From Byssochlamys sp. IMV 00236 (lineage: Eukaryota; Ascomycota; Eurotiomycetes; Eurotiales; Thermoascaceae): 19,543 nucleotides of DNA. A program made the position numbers and the translations under genes. The first letter of the stretch is position 1. Every line of letters starts with the position of its first letter. The DNA lies in NCBI GenBank assembly GCA_001931875.2, contig MSJH02000428.1:1-19543 (forward strand). The letters are read 5' to 3'. Under the pieces are notes generated by a model. The model was given only the letters and a program-made list of their open reading frames with translations. It made no database searches and was not told the origin of the DNA. This document shows, piece after piece, positions 8,016-19,156 of the stretch.

Positions 8016-10294
8016 ATGCCTCCCAAGCTAACTGCAGCCGAAATAGAAGCTAGAGATGCAGCAAGGTTAAATGAGCTGGGATATAAACAGGTATAGAAAG
8101 AGAATTTCAGATCGACCTTGATTATTTTGATTTACACAAATAAATAATAGGAACTAAAAAGAGAATTAACAGTATGTATTAAGCTCAGGTACACGATTCA
8201 GTAGTAAACCATCGTAGTCACTAGGAAACTATGGTGTTGCATTAAGTGTTGTCTGTATTTCATCAGGGTTAACTAGCTTATATGAATATGGATTAACAAC
8301 AGGAGGGCCCGTACGTATATTTTATTCACACGCACATGATTGTTATAATGATCTCTGAATATAGGTAGTTATGGTATGGGGATGGGTTATAGTAGCATTC
8401 TTTACCATGGCAGTAGCTTTAGCTATGGCCGGTAAGATCATGATAAAAGCAAGTTTGTTCTTCTTACAGTGTATTTTGTAGAAATTTCTTCCGCTTATCC
8501 TACTTCAGGAGGACTTTACTGGTGGGCAGCCAGATTAAGCACAAAAAAGTATGCACCGTTTGCATCATGGATGACCGGGTGGTTCAATCTTATTGGGCAG
8601 TTTGCTGTCACTGCGGGTATCAATTATGGCATAGCATCTATGCTTGCTGCTGTCATCAGTGTAGGAACAAATGGAACTTGGGTTCCAACCGCTGGTGCAA
8701 CAGTCGGACTTCACATCGCGATGTGTTTTACTCAAGGTATTGCAAACTCTTTGGGGCCAAAGGTAACATCCGCCATAAATGGTAAGTAGCTAACGAGAAA
8801 TCAAATGGTTGTTATCCTTGCTTATCTATTGTACACAGCATTTAGCACATGGTGGCAAGTCATTGCACCTGCTGTTATCATGATCACAATGGCCGTCAAG
8901 GCACCAACACACCAGCCTGCAAGTTTCGTGTTTACAAAGTTTAATAACAACACTGGGTGGAGCAGTACAGCCTACGTAGCAGTTATAGGTATTCTACAGG
9001 CACAGTTTACCCTAACTGGCTATGATTCAAGCGCACATATGTCTGAAGAAACAAAAAATGCAGAAGTTAGTGGACCTGTAGGCATGGTCATGGCTGTCCT
9101 TGGTAAGTCATGATGCTTTTTGATTTTTATCATATTGACAATCATGCTTTCATTTCAGTAAGCTCTATCATGGGGTTTTGCTTTATAATAGCGTTTTTAT
9201 TTTGCATTCAAGACTTGAACGCTACTATCAATTCAGATACAGGTTTTCCTGTAATGCAAATTATGTTTGATTCGGTAGGAAACGCAGGCGCCATTTGCTT
9301 GATGGTGATGCTAATCATTGCCTGTTGGCAATGTGGTTTTGCCAGTGTTACAGCTAATTCCAGAATGATATACGCGTTTTCGCGTGACGGTGCTATTCCT
9401 GGTCATAAATATTGGCATAAAATTGACGTTAAAAGACAGGTAATTTAGCAAGGTGCACGTTTGGGCAAATGCTAATATACATAAATAGACACCACTGAAC
9501 GCAGTCTGGCTTTCGGTCATCGTTGCTTCTTTGCTTGGCTTACCTTCTCTTGGTAACAGTACAGCCTTTTCTGCCATCACTTCAGTAGCCACAATTGGCC
9601 TCTACATATCTTATGCAGTACCTATTTTCGCAAAATTACTGAACCGTGGTCATTTTGTTAGGGGACCACTTCATCTAGGTCGATTTTCAGATATCATTGG
9701 CATGTAAGTGTAAAAGTATATAGATTAACTTACAATGATTGACTCCCTTTTATAGTATTTCTATCTTTTGGATTTCACTCATTACCATCTTATTTGTGCT
9801 TCCTCCTAAATGTAAGCCTTAAAAAAAACGGAAATGAGTATAAAGCTTACATTTGTTTTGATCTAGATCCTGTTGATGCAGTCAATATGAATTGTACGGT
9901 TTGTTTCGCTCATGCGTGATAGCATAGCTAATTCTTTCTGATCTTTAGATGCATGTTTAGCTGTTGGTATGGTGCTGCTTGGCGCAGGAGGTAAGGAAAG
10001 CATACTCATTTGATACCTTTGGATAACATTCTAACAAGCACTACTCTAGGTCGATTTGCAATAGACGCTCGAAAATGGTTTACGGGACCCAAGATTAACC
10101 TACCGCAAGATAAGCTTGATAAAGTCAACCTTGAACAAGATAGGAAGGGCATCCGAGGCTTATCTTCTAATGATATCGAGACGGGTGACTCCAAGGAAGA
10201 TTCAAGGATGTCATCAGAGAAGAGTGGTATTGAAAAAGAGCAAAAGAAAGAAGACAATGATATTAGAGTTGCAGAAATAGAAAAGATTGAATAA
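8016..10294 (+). CDS. APC-superfamily amino-acid/GABA/choline-type permease
   Basis: Twelve exons: 8016-8090, 8151-8171, 8218-8310, 8365-8431, 8482-8781, 8839-9102, 9159-9439, 9489-9703, 9756-9811, 9867-9902, 9949-9990 and 10050-10294, giving 564 aa. The product has about twelve membrane segments with a short hydrophilic N-terminus and a charged C-tail. Diagnostic blocks are ELKREL, TSLYEYGLTTGGPVVMVWGW, AEISSAYPTSGGLYWWAA, APTHQPASFVF, FTLTGYDSSAHMSEETKNA and SRDGAIPGHKYW, which fit the fungal ACT family (UGA4 GABA permease, HNM1 choline transporter and relatives). It would carry an amine or amino acid with protons across the plasma or vacuolar membrane; the substrate cannot be read. Exon 2 is only 21 bp. 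The donor after exon 10 (GTTTCG) is poor but is needed to keep frame. Exon 5 could start 12 bp earlier at another AG without shifting frame. Confidence 0.9.
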
Positions 10295-10326
10295 TTCTGT
10301 TTATTTGTAGTCTCTTATGTATACAT

Positions 10327-10337
10327 AATAAAATAAA
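10327..10337 (+). terminator. Overlapping AATAAA polyadenylation signals of the permease
   Basis: Two overlapping AATAAA hexamers lie 33-43 bp after the permease stop codon, in the 153-bp gap to the convergent acyltransferase gene. Confidence 0.45.
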
Positions 10338-10447
10338 TTCAACAACCAAGTTGTGCACAATTTATAATAGTATAAAGAAATATAATTAAATACATTAAAA
10401 AGTCTATTTACGTCTATCGTTTGTACAAAAGTTATTGCCATATGTTT

Positions 10448-11831
10448 TTACTGCATGCTTCCTCTTCTTTCCATCTCTAATGCATTTAACAAATCACGCT
10501 TTGCCATTCCATTGAAATCAACCTGTTCAAGGTCTGCTGAAGATGCAATAAGCTCTTTCACTCTATCACTGTATTCTATTGAGCTTTCATTTTCTTTAGG
10601 TGATTGTGGTTCACAATAAATTACGTCAACAGTTGTTATCCATCTGGTCATTCTGTAATAAGCATAATGCATAAATCCTTTACGTGTGTCCCAATAAGGA
10701 TCACCAAAAGTTCTATGATATCTAATAAAGATGGTTAAAGCAAACGGATAAAAAATGATTCGCTTTACTTACTTTATACCAACAGGACAAACGTTTACTC
10801 CCAGATCAAAAGCACCTTTCTGAAAGCGGATGATGTATTTGTTATTCACGCATGTACCTTCCGGAAAGATGATCATTGGATTTTTCCAGTTCTCTTTTAC
10901 TTCGACATGCTTCTTTAGACTTGCGGATAATTCCTTTCGTTCAGTTATATTAGACCGGTCGAATGTCATTGAATGTAAATAATTTAATCCATTATTTTGT
11001 AAAAAGCCTATAAGCATATAAGTCATTTCATCAATGGATGATGGTAATAAAATTACCTAGTGCTCCAGTATGTTTTGCCATAACAACAGCATGAGGGAAT
11101 CGATCGGCACTAAGAAGGATATAGTCTAAATAGGAGGTATGATTGGCCTAAACATATTGTTAAGAAGATGCTATGTGTTGAATGTTCCCAGAAACTTACC
11201 ACAAAGACATGAGGCTTGTTAAGTGTTGGCTTATTTCCAATATAGTTGACTTTTACACCAAGTGAAAATAATATGCCTTTGCAGTAGTATTTAACGGACA
11301 TAGACTAAGATTAATGCATCAATACGGGGAATTCCTTTTTTAGATGAAGATCAACTTACGACAAGCCTGTCACTTTTGAGTGTCACTGCAATAGGCAAGG
11401 TTGTAAAGAATGCTGCAGTTGATACACCTAAGCTTATGAATCGAAGTGGGAAAATGATGCCGTAACGAACTAGTACGCTGGGAATCGAAGTAATGATATC
11501 GAGTAATTCTAACCATTTTGAAGAACGTTTGGAAACATTGGTAGTGAAACACTTGGCATAAGATAGCTGTTTTTATTAAAAGAATGATTAGATAAGCATA
11601 AGGAATACAAGCAAGTAGTTTTACCAGTTGTTCATGAGTGTATTCAGTCGTCCGTGATCTATTCATAATATATTAGATGAACATTGTTCTACAAGGTTGC
11701 TTTGACAAGTTCTGCTCTTACTTTTTATTAGTGCCTTGGATATAATCGCTTCTCATCATATCCAGTGACTCACTGGAGCTCCCTCTTTCTAATAATGATG
11801 ATGGGGAGTACAATGGTTCCTGAGGTGGCAT
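10448..11831 (-). CDS. Glycerolipid acyltransferase (GPAT3/4- or LPAAT-like, PlsC family)
   Basis: Seven exons on the minus strand: 11831-11722, 11658-11625, 11566-11360, 11304-11200, 11147-11057, 11007-10773 and 10721-10448, giving 351 aa. The N-terminus is hydrophilic and Ser-rich. A hydrophobic region follows at about 78-110. The acyltransferase motifs are all present in order: I NHTSYLD (154-160, catalytic His and Asp), II FDRSN (198-202), III FPEGTCVNN (230-238) and IV CPVGIK (256-261). The continuation YHRTFGDPYWDTRKGF and the MTRWITTVDV segment resemble animal GPAT3/GPAT4 more than short bacterial PlsC. These enzymes acylate glycerol-3-phosphate or a lysophospholipid at the ER or lipid droplet, feeding triacylglycerol and phospholipid synthesis. 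It is about 80-100 residues shorter than animal GPAT3/4. The acyl acceptor is not decided by sequence. Confidence 0.88.
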
Positions 11832-12572
11832 AGTCCCTTGTTTGTGATAACTGAAACAATAAAAGAGTAAAAAAGAAAGGGAAGAAATCATGGATGGCTT
11901 GTACTTGAATTTCGGGCGATAGTTTTTTTTTCGGATGATCTCAAATTAAACCTCAGACAGTTTCTTTATTTGGACGAAAAGACCTTACTTTTTTATACTT
12001 TAATGATAAACCCTTAAAAACGATATTTATTATTAAAGTAAAATATCTTGTTACAGAGAGATTGATGGCGTCAATATGTCTGCCAACTGCTTCAGTTCAT
12101 TCAAATTTGAATTTCCAAGGGTTACATTGTATTATACGATGAAGCGCAGCAGCAGGTTTATTGTCTGCGGATAGTCCGACTCTCTTTGTGGGGGATCACA
12201 AAAATTTGACCACTTCTTCTTTGCTTGGATACAAGTTCCACTCGAGGCATTAGGATGCAAAGTATTAATATTACATATCTCACTGCACTCCAATCTGTTG
12301 TTTTTACATTGATATAATTGAGATATATACTTTATTTCAATCTAGGAAAGTCATTTTTGCATACTTAAACACACAATAAATAAAATCAGTTACAATTGTA
12401 TAAAGACAATGATGTGTTTATTGGTTCAATATGTATAAAATATCTTTTCACGTCTCCAAAAGAAGAAAGAGAAAAAGAAGGGAATAAACAAGAAAAAAAA
12501 AAAGATTAATGGATGTTGTATATATAAGTAAGTGCGTAGTAGTAATCATCAATAAGAGAATGCTAATAAATA
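11832..12572. other. Intergenic region between acyltransferase promoter side and P5 ATPase 3' end
   Basis: 741 bp between two genes that both read leftward, so it holds the acyltransferase promoter and the ATPase 3' UTR. The part at 12060-12240 is less AT-rich than its surroundings and contains a 32-codon plus-strand frame (12076-12174) beginning MSANCFSSFKF, which I do not regard as a gene. Nothing else is recognised. Confidence 0.4.
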
Positions 12573-15500
12573 TTAAAGCTTGAAAATAACTCTATTTTTT
12601 GAAGGATGAGTTGTCTTGCGTTTGACTGCCCAGTCACGAGCAATCCACAGAATGCAAATACGTTCCCAAATAATGGTACAGGCGCAATTTGCCAAAACGT
12701 AGCCCCATAATTGCCAACGGAACCAGACAGGTAGGACATTATGTTTAAGAGGGAAGTTATAATCGTCAATATACCAAGTAGGTGCTGGGTAACCAAGGGA
12801 AACAAGCGCATCTGGTGAACCGCAGTTGATACGGAAGATGCAGCCGTATGGATTAGGATCGGCTAGTGTGATGTAACTTGTGCTAATGAAGAAGGCGCAC
12901 CAGACAAACACAAGCGCATAGTTCCTCCACCATGATTGACGGAACTGTGATCCAAAGTTGACAACAGCACCATTGTTGAAGAACTGGAAGAGAATGACAA
13001 TTGACATGACCTCAGCTTCATAATTATCGCCCAATAACCACCATTTGGCAGAGTCAATAGTGGAACTGTCGAATTGATTACAGATGAACCAGTCTTGTTG
13101 GAAGAGCCAGACGATGCTGCAGACGAGGAACCAAAAGTTGATAAAGATGACACCAAGCAAAGAAGCTAGGGTATACGCACCCAAGGGTTTGGCCGTTGGG
13201 CGACAAGGGCTTAATTTCTTTGCAGGTAAAGCTTGGGTGATAGCCAACGTCATGGTCGTCGTGATAAAACCATCAATGGTAATCCATACAGGTTGTGGAG
13301 AAATAACCGTAAAGTAAAACATACATAATTCCCAAAAGGCCATGCATTCACCATATAAGATCAAGAACTTGTAATTGGCAAAACTTGTAGCAATGGCAGA
13401 ACGACCTTGTCTCAGGAGTTCAACGCATTGCATAATGGAGCGATTGCTGGTGCTAAATGGTGAAACGATAGAAGCTTCAGCTTCTGATAAAGCAAGACCA
13501 ACATGAGCAGCACGAAGAGCACCACAGTCATTACCACCGTCTCCACACATGGCGGTGATACCCTTTTCCATATGTAACTGAATACACATGACCTTATCAT
13601 TAGGCGTCATACGAGCAAACACACGAGTCATCAAAAGGTACTTGCGCATCTTGCCCTGAGAAATCAATGCTTCAAATGCACGTCCAGTAATGGCTAATTC
13701 AACGCGTTTCTCATGTTCTTCATGTGTATCAGCTTGAATGACTTCATCCACATCAACTTGTTCTCCAGAATCAACATCGTGCCAAACTACACTGCCCGAA
13801 ACCAAATCACCCAAAAGGACGCGTTGATGAGATTCGATCATACCACATTGACGAGCGATATAGATACCAGTGAGAGCAGTATCACCTGTGATCATAACCA
13901 CACGCGTGTCGCCACTCTTCAATTCGGCGATGGCATCTGTAGTGTCATGTTTGAGCATATTACGGAAAAGAACAAATCCAGTAAAATTACAGCCTTGTTC
14001 AAGTTCGTCACGCGTCATCGACTTGATCTGTTCCATAGTGATATCGACGTTCAAGGCGCCAAGAGTACGATGGGCCAAAGCAAGAACGTAGCAACCTACT
14101 TGAGCATGCTTAGCTGCTTCTTGATCATAGTCAGCAGGAAGTGAGTCAGCATTAGATAAGTGCTTGATGCGCTCAAAAGAACCCTTCAAGAATACATGCA
14201 CTTGATTTGTTTCAGGGTCGAGGACAGCCACTGACTGAGAAGCACGAGCGTGTACAAATTCGAAACGGCGAACAACGTGCACTTGTTTACCTTCTTTTTC
14301 TGGAGAAGCAGATGGAGCCACAAGTGTATCAAGATATTCGGGTTCAGCGGGTGGTAGTAGCTTCCATTTCATAGAATTGAAAGATTCAATGTCAACAGGG
14401 TTACCAATAAATTGGTCCTTCACTTGAGTCACAGCATGACAGGTAGCGATACCCATGGCTAAGAGGGGCTCCATCGTTAAAGGGTCTTCTTGGCGATCAC
14501 CAAATGCAGCAGCCTTTCCTACAGGATTAGGAACACCACCGTAGAATTCCAAACCTTCGCGAGTAAGAGTACCAGTCTTGTCAAAGCAGAAGATACGAAC
14601 TTTACCGGACAGATTGATACGAGGAAGATCAATACAGAGAATTTTCTTGCTACGAAGGCGGGCAGCACATACGGATTGGTTGATTGTGAATGCGGCAGGT
14701 AAGAGAGGTGAGAAGATTTCAGACATCACAAAGACACCATAAAACCAACTGGTGATGTTACCACGACCCATCAAGTAAAGCGATAGACAGAAGGCAACAA
14801 GACCCCAGACCAAGAGAATGGAGATAGCAACCTTGATGTGCTCATTAAAGATAAAGGACACAGGTGCTGGGAATAAAATCTTGTGAATGAGCATGCCTTT
14901 CTCGGTAGCAATACCAGTACGAAGTGTCAATGCAAAAACACGATTCTTTTCTTCGGTGGTGTTGATTGCAGGCGTTGCTTGAGATACAATAGTGCCTGCA
15001 AACAGAGTGTTTACTTTGCCAGAGCCGTTCATTTCATAGATATTGTCGTCGCTGGGGATAGCAAACTTTCTGATGGGCATAGCTTCACCAGTAAGGGAAG
15101 ATTCGTTCACTACGACTGTACCGGAAAGAATGACAGCATCGGTAGGAACGAGAGTGTTTTCCTTGACTTCAAAAATATCTCCAGGGACAAGGTTGGCGCT
15201 GGAAGTATCTATCCATTGACCATCGCGTAATACGGTAACATCAGTTACGTGTTCAGCCATATCCTTGATACGGTGGTCTGCTCTCAAACGTAAGAAAATA
15301 CGAATAAAAGCAGAAAAGAGAATGATGCAGGTCTGCACTAGACCCATCTTGTAGTATTGGAAGTAATACCAAACCCACATGCACATCATTTGATAAAGGT
15401 ATAAAAATGAAGAGAATCTATAGGTGTGCAAGGTTAGTTTATAAATGTGATTAATTCCAATGTTCACACTTACTCTTGAATGATGGCCATAAGGATTGAA

Positions 15501-17032
15501 GGCACATACACTTGAATGATATTGGGGCCAAGCATAGAGAGTCTGTTTTCCGCTTCTTGAGAACTGATCCCGCTAGACCATGACTGAAGTTTCTTGTTGG
15601 TAGAGCCAAGGTCATATTCATAGGGCTCAAATCGGGATTTTTCAGAGTTGTAAATATATCTCATGCATTGGTATTCAAAATAACGTAAGCTATTTTTTGT
15701 TCTAACAGTGCAGGTAGTGACCAAGATGTCCAAACTATGCAAAATAAGTGGTTAGGAAAAGTCTATGCAGGATGGGCATGTTTTCCTTTACCCAAAATGT
15801 TTGTAGACTCTTTGCTCAATACTTCGTAGCTTGGCAAGCCATTTGCTACCATCATCCAAAAAGATAAGTTCTTCCTGCTTGCGTTCAACTTGAACATAGG
15901 GGCATTTATGAGGGTATGATTCGATTCTAAAGTAATTTCTAATTGTTTTTCTAGTAAGCATGATAATACAGAACCATGCTGCAGAAATGTGCCATACAGC
16001 AGCAAAGATTTTGGATGAAAGATCAGACGACAAAAACACTTGAAGGGCAACACCAGTGACAGTGCCATCTAATTTGTGAAACAGGTTAGTAAAGGAATAT
16101 ACGATGAGGTAACACACGAATGACTTACAATAGTCACCGACAAGAACACCCAAAAAGACAAAGAATAGTAGAGTCGTAATCACAACAGATCCAAAAGCAA
16201 AATAGCCAAAGAAATCATTCTTGTATCCTCTAAACTTTAACTTTTCTGATTCTTTAAGGGAATCAGCATCAGATGTACTGGCGGCAGATGCAGGCTTTTT
16301 CTCGTCTACTTTCATAATTTCCTTTTTGAAATCAGTTTCATCTACTTCGTCCTCTTGATTATTGGAGGCCGTCTTTTCTGACTTCATTCTAGCTGCCATA
16401 GCATTATGGAACTTCATTTCTCTCAAGTACTTGTAAATAGCCCACAAGATCAGTATGGCTGCTTCAGCGCCCATAAGAGACCAAACGGAGATCCACATTG
16501 GTTCCTTATAAGTAAAGGCAGGATCTATTACCGGACAAGAGAGCCAGATGGAATTTGTATTGAAGACACCCCAGGCACCAATATCGCTTGCTGTTATATT
16601 TGCTGCTGCAGCACAGGTGTTTTGTATCTGGGTAACTTGATTTTGAGGATCAAAATGGGTAATATTTACCAGCTGTCCAGCAGCACATGGAAAGTACTGT
16701 ACAGTATCATCACCGCACTGACAAATATTAGCAATGTTTTCACAAGATTCATGGCAGCTGCCGTCACCGCAGAATGACAGTCCAGGAGGACAAGTGGGCG
16801 ATAATGCTGAAGGACAACTTTTCTGGTCTTTTACACAGAGAGTAGGACAGGGTACGTTATAATGAGGAAGTAAAGGACACTTATTTCCATGTCTGTCATA
16901 CTGGTTAGCTAAAAGTGTGTTAATAAAAATCTTTTTGTATAAGGGAACCTTCTTACCAACTTCAAACAAGGGTAAAGCGTTTACTCCACACAAAATTGCG
17001 GATAAACCACAAAGGATTTTGTTAATCTTCAT
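12573..17032 (-). CDS. P5-type ATPase with cysteine-rich N-terminal ectodomain
   Basis: Four exons on the minus strand: 17032-16129, 16068-15792, 15734-15474 and 15417-12573, giving 1428 aa. Residues 1-19 look like a signal peptide. Residues 52-166 hold 13 cysteines (for example CPPGLSFCGDGSCHESC) and two N-glycosylation sequons. A membrane span follows at about 181-201, then a charged cytosolic linker and further spans at about 275-300 and 325-345. The ATPase core shows LTGEAMP (actuator, TGE at 590-592), SPLLP in M4 (717-721), DKTGT with the phosphorylated Asp760, KGSFE (893-897), ITGDTALT (TGD at 992-994), FARMTPNDK and GDGGNDCGAL (1107-1116). The sequence around DKTGTLTREGLEF and CIDLPRINLSGK is that of P5B pumps (YPK9/ATP13A2 kin, endolysosomal polyamine or cation transport). 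TGEA for TGES, TGDT for TGDN and SPLLP for PP-x-LP are departures. Transported substrate and membrane are inferred only. Confidence 0.9.
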
Positions 17033-17349
17033 TTGTAGTTTCAGTATTGTTTTCCCTTCCTGAGTCTCTCTTTTGGTTCTATTGACTTGTCAAGAATAAC
17101 TGAAAGAAAAAAGAAAAATATGGAAAAGTCTAAAATAGAGAAAATCGGTCACAAAGATTGGTAGGTACACTGATTGTACCCTAGCACGGTATCCTCCGGT
17201 CCGGATACCATTTTCGTTTTATAAAAATTAATCTCCGTATGTTAGTGCCCTTATGCTTTATCCAATCACTTTAATTGCATTTGAAGTAGATGAAGCCATG
17301 TGAGATCTTTCCTTCCCTCTCTTTAAGAGTGAGCAGTATCTAGACTGGA
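17033..17349. other. Upstream region of the P5 ATPase gene
   Basis: 317 bp before the ATPase start. It holds a purine-rich stretch near 17100-17130 and the nested palindrome at 17188-17209. No reading frame of note. If the coding-like material at 17350 is a real plus-strand gene, this is a shared divergent promoter. Confidence 0.4.
17188..17209. promoter_or_regulatory. Nested palindrome, possible transcription-factor site
   Basis: GGTATCC and GGATACC form 7-bp inverted arms around 8 bp, and the inner TCCGGTCCGGA (17195-17205) is itself a perfect palindrome. CGG/CCG half-sites of this kind are bound by fungal zinc-cluster regulators. It stands about 155-180 bp upstream of the ATPase start in otherwise AT-rich DNA. 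Binding is not shown. Confidence 0.3.
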
Positions 17350-18115
17350 ATGACAAAAGATGTAGAAAACAAAGTCAAGAATCAAGATGTTGTTATCAAT
17401 AATTCACCAAAAAAAAGAGCATATGATGTTGTAAGCTTTTAGGTTAAACAAGATCTATATATCAATCTACATTCAGTTACACGGACCTTTGTATCCCTAA
17501 TTAATGTCATATGAACCACTTTACCTTTTTAAAAAAGAAAAAACCTCTTTAAAGACTGGAGTAGGACAAGAGGCAAAAGAAAATGACTCAGTCACGGCGA
17601 TCTGCCACGACCCAGATTACAGTAACAATGAGCTGTAAGTATAAAATGAGATGATGGCGCTAACGGGTGGGACACCCTTTCCTTAGTTCATGCCTTTCAT
17701 GTCAGCAAGATTGACAATTACAGCCAGCATAGGCGGCGATATTTTACGATGAGAGCTATGATGTCAAAGCTTACTATAATAGAAAAGTTCGATGGAAACT
17801 GTAAGAAATGAAGAACATAGGCATATGCTTTCTGAAATAAGCAATCATTTGTTTCTTTTCTTTTTCTTCTAAGCGCTATATCAAATTCAATTGTTTTTGT
17901 ATACATCTTTATCAGCGTGCTTGGGTCTTATCTGCCCCTTCTAACCTCACTTGATTCTTTGATACATTTATGGCCTCCGCCTTTACCACAAAGCTTTCTT
18001 ATACACTATATGTGTGCTTGAAGGAAAGGGTCTGCCTACTTTCTTCAGCTAAATACCTCATTCTTTAACGAGTTTGCTGCATTGAAATGGAGTAAAGAAA
18101 TTGAGGGGATAAAAT
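17350..18115 (+). pseudogene. Possible small spliced gene or decaying multi-exon gene
   Basis: Several coding-like pieces with good splice signals on the plus strand, but no single convincing model. (a) A fully consistent model is ATG at 17583, exons 17583-17634, 17687-17800 and 17874-17944, with GTAAGT...GCTAAC...TTAG and GTAAGA...TTCTAAG introns, 78 aa; it opens MTQSRRSATTQ. (b) Other frames look more protein-like: 17350-17430 (MTKDVENKVKNQ..., then a GTAAGC donor), about 17553-17634 (AICHDPDYSNNEL), 17731-17800 joined to 17874 on (YDESYDVKAYYNRKVRWKL, then a hydrophobic segment), and 18055-18115 (NEFAALKWSKEIEGIK). These do not connect without at least one indel. I recognise no family. It may be a decayed membrane-protein gene, a short gene, or chance. 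Confidence 0.3.
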
Positions 18116-19156
18116 GATTATACCGCGCTATTAGGTTAAATCTCAGCATGATCGTAAAAGATGAAAAGAGGTAAGAAAAAGCACGAATTGACATTTATTA
18201 CCGTGTTCTTTTATATTTAAGCAATCTTAATAAAATGGTGATATGTACACTATGAAGACAACATGCTTTATAAAGAAAACACAAGATTTTCAAATGGGTC
18301 CATTGTAAAGATGAAGAAAAAAAAACTTGTTCCATTCCTATTCGTCGGGTCGTCGTACAAATTCCGTTACTGTCAATGGGTTTCTTTTGTGACACATACC
18401 TTGATGTGTTACTGTCACTCCTGTCGCCTTTTTAAATAAAACAATCAGTAACCCAAACTCTAGGATTTTATAATGTTTTATTGGCAGTGCCCTGATACCA
18501 TTGACTATAGCGATTAGAGAAATATGCTTCATCATTTTGGCTTATAGTAACTATGCCTTGAATTGTTGGATTCAGTTACCGCTATGAAAATAAAAAAAGG
18601 AACTCGGCAACTGTCTACTGAATGTTCTGAAATTAGCCTATTTACAAACAGACCAATTACAGTGAATTTGTAAACTTCATTGAAGTAAAGTAAGTAGATG
18701 AGCCTGAAGTGGAAGGAGATGCCTACAAGTGAACTACAGTTAAAAACTGAAACAATTAGGACGACTCAGAAAATATGTATGGTACGACCAAAACAACTCT
18801 ATACTTTAAATCTTCTTTCAAACTACAGTTTCATCATGGTATTCTAGGCTATTGAAATGAAAACAGTCTAATGTAGATATGCTCAGCTTTAGTTTATCGG
18901 TTAAGAAAATGTACTATTTCTAGAAAGTACCATCGCATTAAAAGGTTTATAATACAATTTATACACTAAAGCTTCTTAATTCTAGAAAAAAATAAACTCA
19001 AATGACTACATTTTTTCTCTATACTCTATTTAATGAATGAATCACTGTTGTTTACCATGGATTCTTTAGAGAAAACAGCCAAATGTATACCAAAATCAAT
19101 ACCAATTCATGCAATACATAGAGCATAATCAAGCATACATGATTATTCTAGGATAA
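18116..19156. other. AT-rich region without a recognised gene
   Basis: Only short frames occur: a 49-codon plus-strand one at 18698-18847 beginning MSLKWKEMPTSELQ, a 33-codon one near 19030, and minus-strand frames at 18198-18535. None has a recognisable domain. No tRNA, repeat array or transposon end was seen. Confidence 0.4.

Noticed and set aside
8806..8838. Reading MVVILAYLLYT as permease coding sequence
   Set aside because: It lies inside a 57-bp intron with GTAAGT donor, GCTAAC branch site and CACAG acceptor; splicing it out restores the IN-x-x-S-x-x-W pattern of the family, while keeping it leaves an in-frame TAG.
12076..12174. 32-codon plus-strand frame beginning MSANCFSSFKF
   Set aside because: Short, no splice-extended model and no known family.
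13713..14144. 143-codon plus-strand open frame
   Set aside because: It lies antisense within the large ATPase exon, with no domain; a frame shadow of the real gene.
18198..18535. Two minus-strand frames that could be joined by a GTATGT...TAG intron of about 65 bp
   Set aside because: The joined product has no recognisable domain and an unconvincing composition; likely chance.
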